Positions 61,898 to 64,000 of a stretch of 64,000 nt of DNA are shown one piece after another. The stretch comes from Galaxea fascicularis (Eukaryota > Cnidaria > Anthozoa > Scleractinia > Euphylliidae). Below the pieces are notes generated by a model. That model did not search any database and was not told the DNA's origin. It saw only the letters and a list, made by a program, of their open reading frames with translations. The DNA lies in assembly GCA_948470475.1 (NCBI GenBank), contig OX419336.1, positions 37,196,372 through 37,260,371 of the forward strand, read 5' to 3'. The number at the start of each line of letters is the position of its first letter. Position 1 is the stretch's first letter. The translations under genes were made by a program, and so were the position numbers.

Positions 61898-63031
61898 GTT
61901 TGCTCTGCGAGAGTATTTGTATAAAATAATATTTCGAAGAGCTTAAGTTTCGAGAGTTAATTATAAACAAATTTCTCCAAACTTTTGATCTGTATGCAGC
62001 CGGATATTTGAGAAAATTTGACTGGGAAAATTCCCCCGTATATATGGCTTCTGTGAAACAAATTGCAAGTCCCGTCGCCTTTGCCATTGGACAAAATAGA
62101 AGCCCTTCTCGCTTCTCGAAAGACACTGCACTCAGGTGACAAGCTTCACGATTCTGTTTTGGAAATACCTTAACAGGCCCACAGCTCGTACGACGAGTGT
62201 TTGGCGGTGTACGGTGGCGCGAACAACACAAACCTTCCAACAGGAATGACAATAAACCAAAAATGCCACAACTTGACTCATTGGCTGTCAGCGGTAAGAA
62301 CTGGCAAAAGTCTTTCTAATATATTTTGTGTCGTTTTACTATATGGGCCCGTAGCATTAATGTATTGGCGTCACGGTTCTCTATCCAACATCACCATCTT
62401 ATTGGTTATAGGCTACTCGCTCTACTTAACAACTGTCAGCTGGTTCTGCGGTTTCTGTGAAGTCGATAGAAACCAAGAGCATGGCTGATAATGTTCAGTT
62501 TTACATCTGAAAGAGTAACGAGTGTTAACAACTCTATTTCCACAATAACAAAGAAATAAAACAAAAAATTCAGTAAAAGTGTTCTATTCCGAGCCTGTTG
62601 GTTCGTACAGAAATTTTCCTTCCGCCTGCTTCCGGATAGTCTACGTAACGATCAAGCGAAGAACTCGATCTCTGTGACCAAGAGGAGTAGGTACTGACAT
62701 TGAAATTAATATGCCTCCTTTTGATTTAATGAAGTTTTTATTTGCGGGCTACAAATACATGTTTTTTTAATCAGTAGATATCTTTACTAATAAGTTAATA
62801 GTGCTAACTTACGTGTTGATCGTTTCGTTTAGTCCTTTCAAGGCCCAGGCCTAACCTTTATTGCCTTTACTGAAGCCATTCTCAAGCTGCCTGTGTCCCC
62901 ACTGTGGTCTGTTCTGTTTTTCTGTATGCTGCTGTCACTTGGTTTCGGAAGTATGTTTGGCATACTGGAGGGGGCCCTTAATTCCTTACATGATCAGAAA
63001 GTGATTCCACTGCGAAAGGAAATACTAACAG
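52435..63031 (+). CDS. SLC6 amino acid transporter (B0AT-like), copy 2, 5' six exons
   Basis: Tandem paralogue of the gene at 41.5-48.5 kb. Visible exons: 52435-52681, 59283-59740, 60512-60622, 61405-61614, 62177-62293 and 62833-63031. Their lengths (247, 458, 111, 210, 117, 199 nt) equal those of copy 1 exon for exon, with the same phases. The protein (447 residues so far) reaches TM8 and the end of ..RKEIL, so exons 7-9 lie beyond 64,000. TM1 reads [14 protein letters not shown]2 keeps the NCT sequon, and TM8 has GFGSMFG. The N-terminus differs strongly from copy 1, while the membrane core is highly similar. Intron 1 is 6.6 kb, against 1.0 kb in copy 1, largely because of the Ngaro element. 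The start ATG at 52,435 gives an 82-codon first exon as in copy 1. Confidence 0.88.
53627..53804 (+). repeat. Ngaro repeat A1 (left end)
   Basis: 178 bp starting AAGTACTAGATAAAC and ending TTTAGCTA, identical to A2. The gag start codon follows five bases after it, so it likely contains the promoter and 5' leader. Confidence 0.9.
53810..54868 (+). pseudogene. Ngaro gag-like ORF, interrupted by TAA
   Basis: It starts with ATG at 53,810 just inside A1 and runs 352 codons to TGA at 54,866-54,868, but has an in-frame TAA at 53,918-53,920 (codon 37). The N-terminal part around [19 protein letters not shown] resembles a SAM-like domain spanning the stop. Near the C-terminus is a CCCH zinc finger (C-x8-C-x4-C-x3-H in [19 protein letters not shown]) followed by a second C/H cluster ([10 protein letters not shown]), consistent with an RNA-binding Gag. 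Without readthrough only a 36-residue peptide would be made. Confidence 0.75.
54869..56497 (+). CDS. Ngaro reverse transcriptase-RNase H
   Basis: An intact open frame of 542 codons directly after the gag TGA and in the same frame as gag. No ATG lies near its beginning, so expression may need readthrough of the TGA or an internal start. RT signatures are [18 protein letters not shown] (fingers), [30 protein letters not shown] and the catalytic YLDDFLIL at 55,520-55,543. The RNase H domain follows with [18 protein letters not shown] and TADTLSRL, carrying the acidic catalytic residues. Domain order and sequence fit the DIRS/Ngaro group. This is the only undamaged gene of the element. Confidence 0.85.
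   Translation, partial: QTTTALHPSPLNVDAWTNELHHDTDRDFLLDGITNGFQIIPHNVHLTDVDLNNYRSATDLTVRPQVERQLLTEIEQGNYVITTKKPTIVSALGAIPKRDSNDIRLIHDCSRPDSTSLNSYADCEHYSYETVDKITANIKQGAFMAKIDLKSAYRHVPLHPSNYQATGLKWKFNNANSFTYLYDTKLPFGAKRSPEIFHRLTQSITRMMSRRGFFLVAYLDDFLILSESEHDCWTAFWELITLLGRLGLTVNWNKVVYPCQRLTYLGIEIDSKRRQLRLPDHKLRDIRALLSQTLAKSKVTKRELQSLAGKLNFAARVVYGGRTFLRRIIDALNTLTRPYHRKRMTQTMRNDLLWWVDFMETFNGRTFFVSTKPTLTAEFSTDASLVGGGGHYQRDWFYVNWQSDFPHLQSCHINELELFTVLLALRRWGPQLSHKWIVIYTDNTVTKSWLNKGTSRSERTMVWLREIFWLSAVHNFRITSRYIQTTENTTADTLSRLHNHRSADHFLSILHSGSITNNFTNLSSTSLSLLPTQVQLALKNRP
56431..57467 (+). pseudogene. Ngaro tyrosine recombinase, one frameshift
   Basis: It overlaps the 3' end of RT-RNase H in another frame. 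The first part (to about 57,240) has the SAM-like N-terminal core domain and the first catalytic Arg in FFRKANLLP. The C-terminal part lies in a different frame (about 57,243-57,467) and has [11 protein letters not shown] (H-x-x-R), a [12 protein letters not shown] segment with the Tyr nucleophile, and a stop. The break falls in the run CTACAAAATTAC near 57,235-57,245 and is consistent with loss of one A. All catalytic residues survive on the two sides of the shift. Confidence 0.8.
57501..57825 (+). repeat. Ngaro right-end block B1-A2-B2
   Basis: B1 57,501-57,567, A2 57,566-57,743 (overlapping B1 by AA), a 15-bp C-rich link, then B2 57,759-57,825. B carries AATAAAG, a possible polyadenylation signal. 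This order is what the rolling, circle-like replication model for Ngaro elements needs. Confidence 0.9.
57983..58441. mobile_element. G-rich-ended MITE in SLC6 copy 2 intron 1
   Basis: The left end has a run of G followed by CACTCTCGGGATTTCGG and GTGTGCCGCCCAG. The right end, inverted, has the matching G-rich stretch, TACTCCC and ATGTGCCGCCCT. The centre has repeated GACCAAAA..GCCATTTT/AAAATGG motifs. Noncoding. Confidence 0.6.
59907..60094. mobile_element. pogo-like MITE in SLC6 copy 2 intron 2
   Basis: The ends CAGTGGAATCCTGCCATACG and the inverse of CGTATTAATGGGCTTCCACTG share CAGTGGAA and ACGACCACC. TA is present only on the right side, so the left target site has changed. Confidence 0.6.
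61859..61896. repeat. (GATT)n microsatellite
   Basis: About nine units in intron 4 of SLC6 copy 2. Confidence 0.93.
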
Positions 63032-63274
63032 GTAGGCTATTACTGACTGGTTCTATTATGAGTAATGACATTGTGCCGCATTGCACGGGTTCCTGATTAT
63101 TTATCAACTGAGGCTGTAAGCATGAAGTCCTCCTTTTTCCTGTGAAGTACAACTTTCCTTCCGTTTTCAACGCAGCTTCACGATTGCTGTGAAATGCCTA
63201 CTTACCCGCCATGCTAACCCAAGTCATTGCTCTCCAGAATTCGCCGAACGTTTTCGTGAAAATGAGTCTTACTT

Positions 63275-63508
63275 GGCGCACGTTTCTCGAAACTCCCGAA
63301 ACTTTTCGGGCCTATTTCGCCGGGTGCCATAATTTCCTTCATATCTTAAAAACAAGGAAGTTTCCAGGCATGAAATTTCGCAACAAATTTGCCCTTTCGT
63401 ATCTTGAAACCATAGTAAAAGACCAACTTTTTAGAATAAGCGGATCTCAGTTTTAGAAATGGCTTTTCGGGCCCGAAAAGTTTTCGGGTCTTTTGAGAAA
63501 TGGCCCCC
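63275..63508. mobile_element. MITE, uninterrupted sister of the 16.2 kb copy
   Basis: The ends carry CACGTTTCTCGAAACTCCCG and GAAAAGTTTTCGGGTCTTTTG followed by AGAAATGG. The internal sequence aligns in inverse orientation with 16,195-16,575 minus its 166-bp insert. It lies in SLC6 copy 2 intron 6. Confidence 0.68.
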
Positions 63509-63774
63509 TGGTCCTCAAATTTCGTAATATCACAAAATATCTTGCACATCTTGCAGTAATATATTGTGGCCCACAATTAATTTCTTAATTAAGTCACGAA
63601 GAGTTCAGGTCAGTTGCCTCTGACACACAGAGCGGACTCGTATGGTGTTTTTGAATAAGGGAGGAATTTTCTTTGTACATGGTATAAGAAATATTCTATT
63701 TTGATGTTGAGCAGGATTGTTTTTGCTAAGTCTGCAGTGTGGAACGATACGATCTGTTCATTAATCGGCTACTG

Positions 63775-63931
63775 AATAGGCCATATTCGTATTCTCGGTA
63801 TTGAACTGGATCTAGCATGAAGTGGAGGCTCTTGCTGGGGGAATACATTTACATATGAAAAGATTCCCCCGCAAGAGCCTCCACTTCATGCTAGATCCAG
63901 TTCAATACCGAGAATACGAATATAGCCTATT
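63775..63931. mobile_element. Near-perfect inverted repeat, TAGGCCAT family
   Basis: Arms of about 67 bp (AATAGGCCATATTCGTATTC.. and its inverse ..GAATACGAATATAGCCTATT) surround a centre of about 20 bp. The very high arm identity suggests a recent insertion or ongoing correction. It shares only its extreme ends with the elements at 9.0 and 51.1 kb. Confidence 0.75.
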
Positions 63932-64000
63932 CGTGTTAATCTTTTTCTTTTAAATATTCTATGTGATAACCCTTCACTCCCGCTACTACGTTGCTAAGGT

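Overview
The window looks like nuclear DNA from an anthozoan cnidarian, most likely a stony coral. It has intron-containing animal genes with GT-AG introns, metazoan receptor and transporter families, low overall GC, and very dense short DNA transposons, LINE tails and tRNA-derived SINEs of kinds I associate from memory with coral genomes. I cannot name the species. No prokaryotic operon, CRISPR array or viral genome was seen.

Genes. (1) 1.9-4.4 kb, minus strand: a three-exon dUTPase (161 aa) with all five trimeric-dUTPase motifs. (2) 5.1-15.1 kb, plus strand: a six-exon TARBP1-like tRNA 2'-O-methyltransferase (1654 aa) with a C-terminal SPOUT domain. These two genes are head-to-head across about 640 bp that contain CCAAT boxes. 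(3) 21.7-22.7 kb, minus strand: an intronless class A GPCR. (4) 41.5-48.5 kb, plus strand: a complete nine-exon SLC6 transporter (613 aa) of the neutral amino acid (B0AT-like) type. (5) 52.4-63.0 kb, plus strand: its tandem paralogue. Six exons are visible, each exactly as long as its counterpart in gene 4, and the gene continues past the window.

Repeats dominate the rest. A structurally complete Ngaro-type tyrosine-recombinase retrotransposon (53,627-57,825) sits in intron 1 of the second SLC6 gene. Its split direct repeats are identical, but its genes are broken or separated by stops. At 23,954-27,151 there is a 26-bp minisatellite of exactly 123 units, and a two-unit remnant of the same repeat lies inverted 12 kb away. 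The 28.6-32.5 kb region is a TIR element with TAA target-site duplications, a RecQ-helicase-like fragment and an internal duplication. Two long foldback elements (19.0-20.2 kb and 38.2-39.2 kb), a 926-bp TIR element with a decayed cysteine-rich ORF, pogo-type MITEs, several other MITEs, LINE remnants and SINEs fill introns and intergenic space.

The genes do not form one pathway, although dUTPase and TARBP1 probably share a promoter region and the two transporters are one duplicated locus. The most unusual material is in the repeats: the homogenised minisatellite, the Ngaro element with gag and pol in one frame separated by a single TGA, and the nested insertions whose target-site duplications can be read directly.
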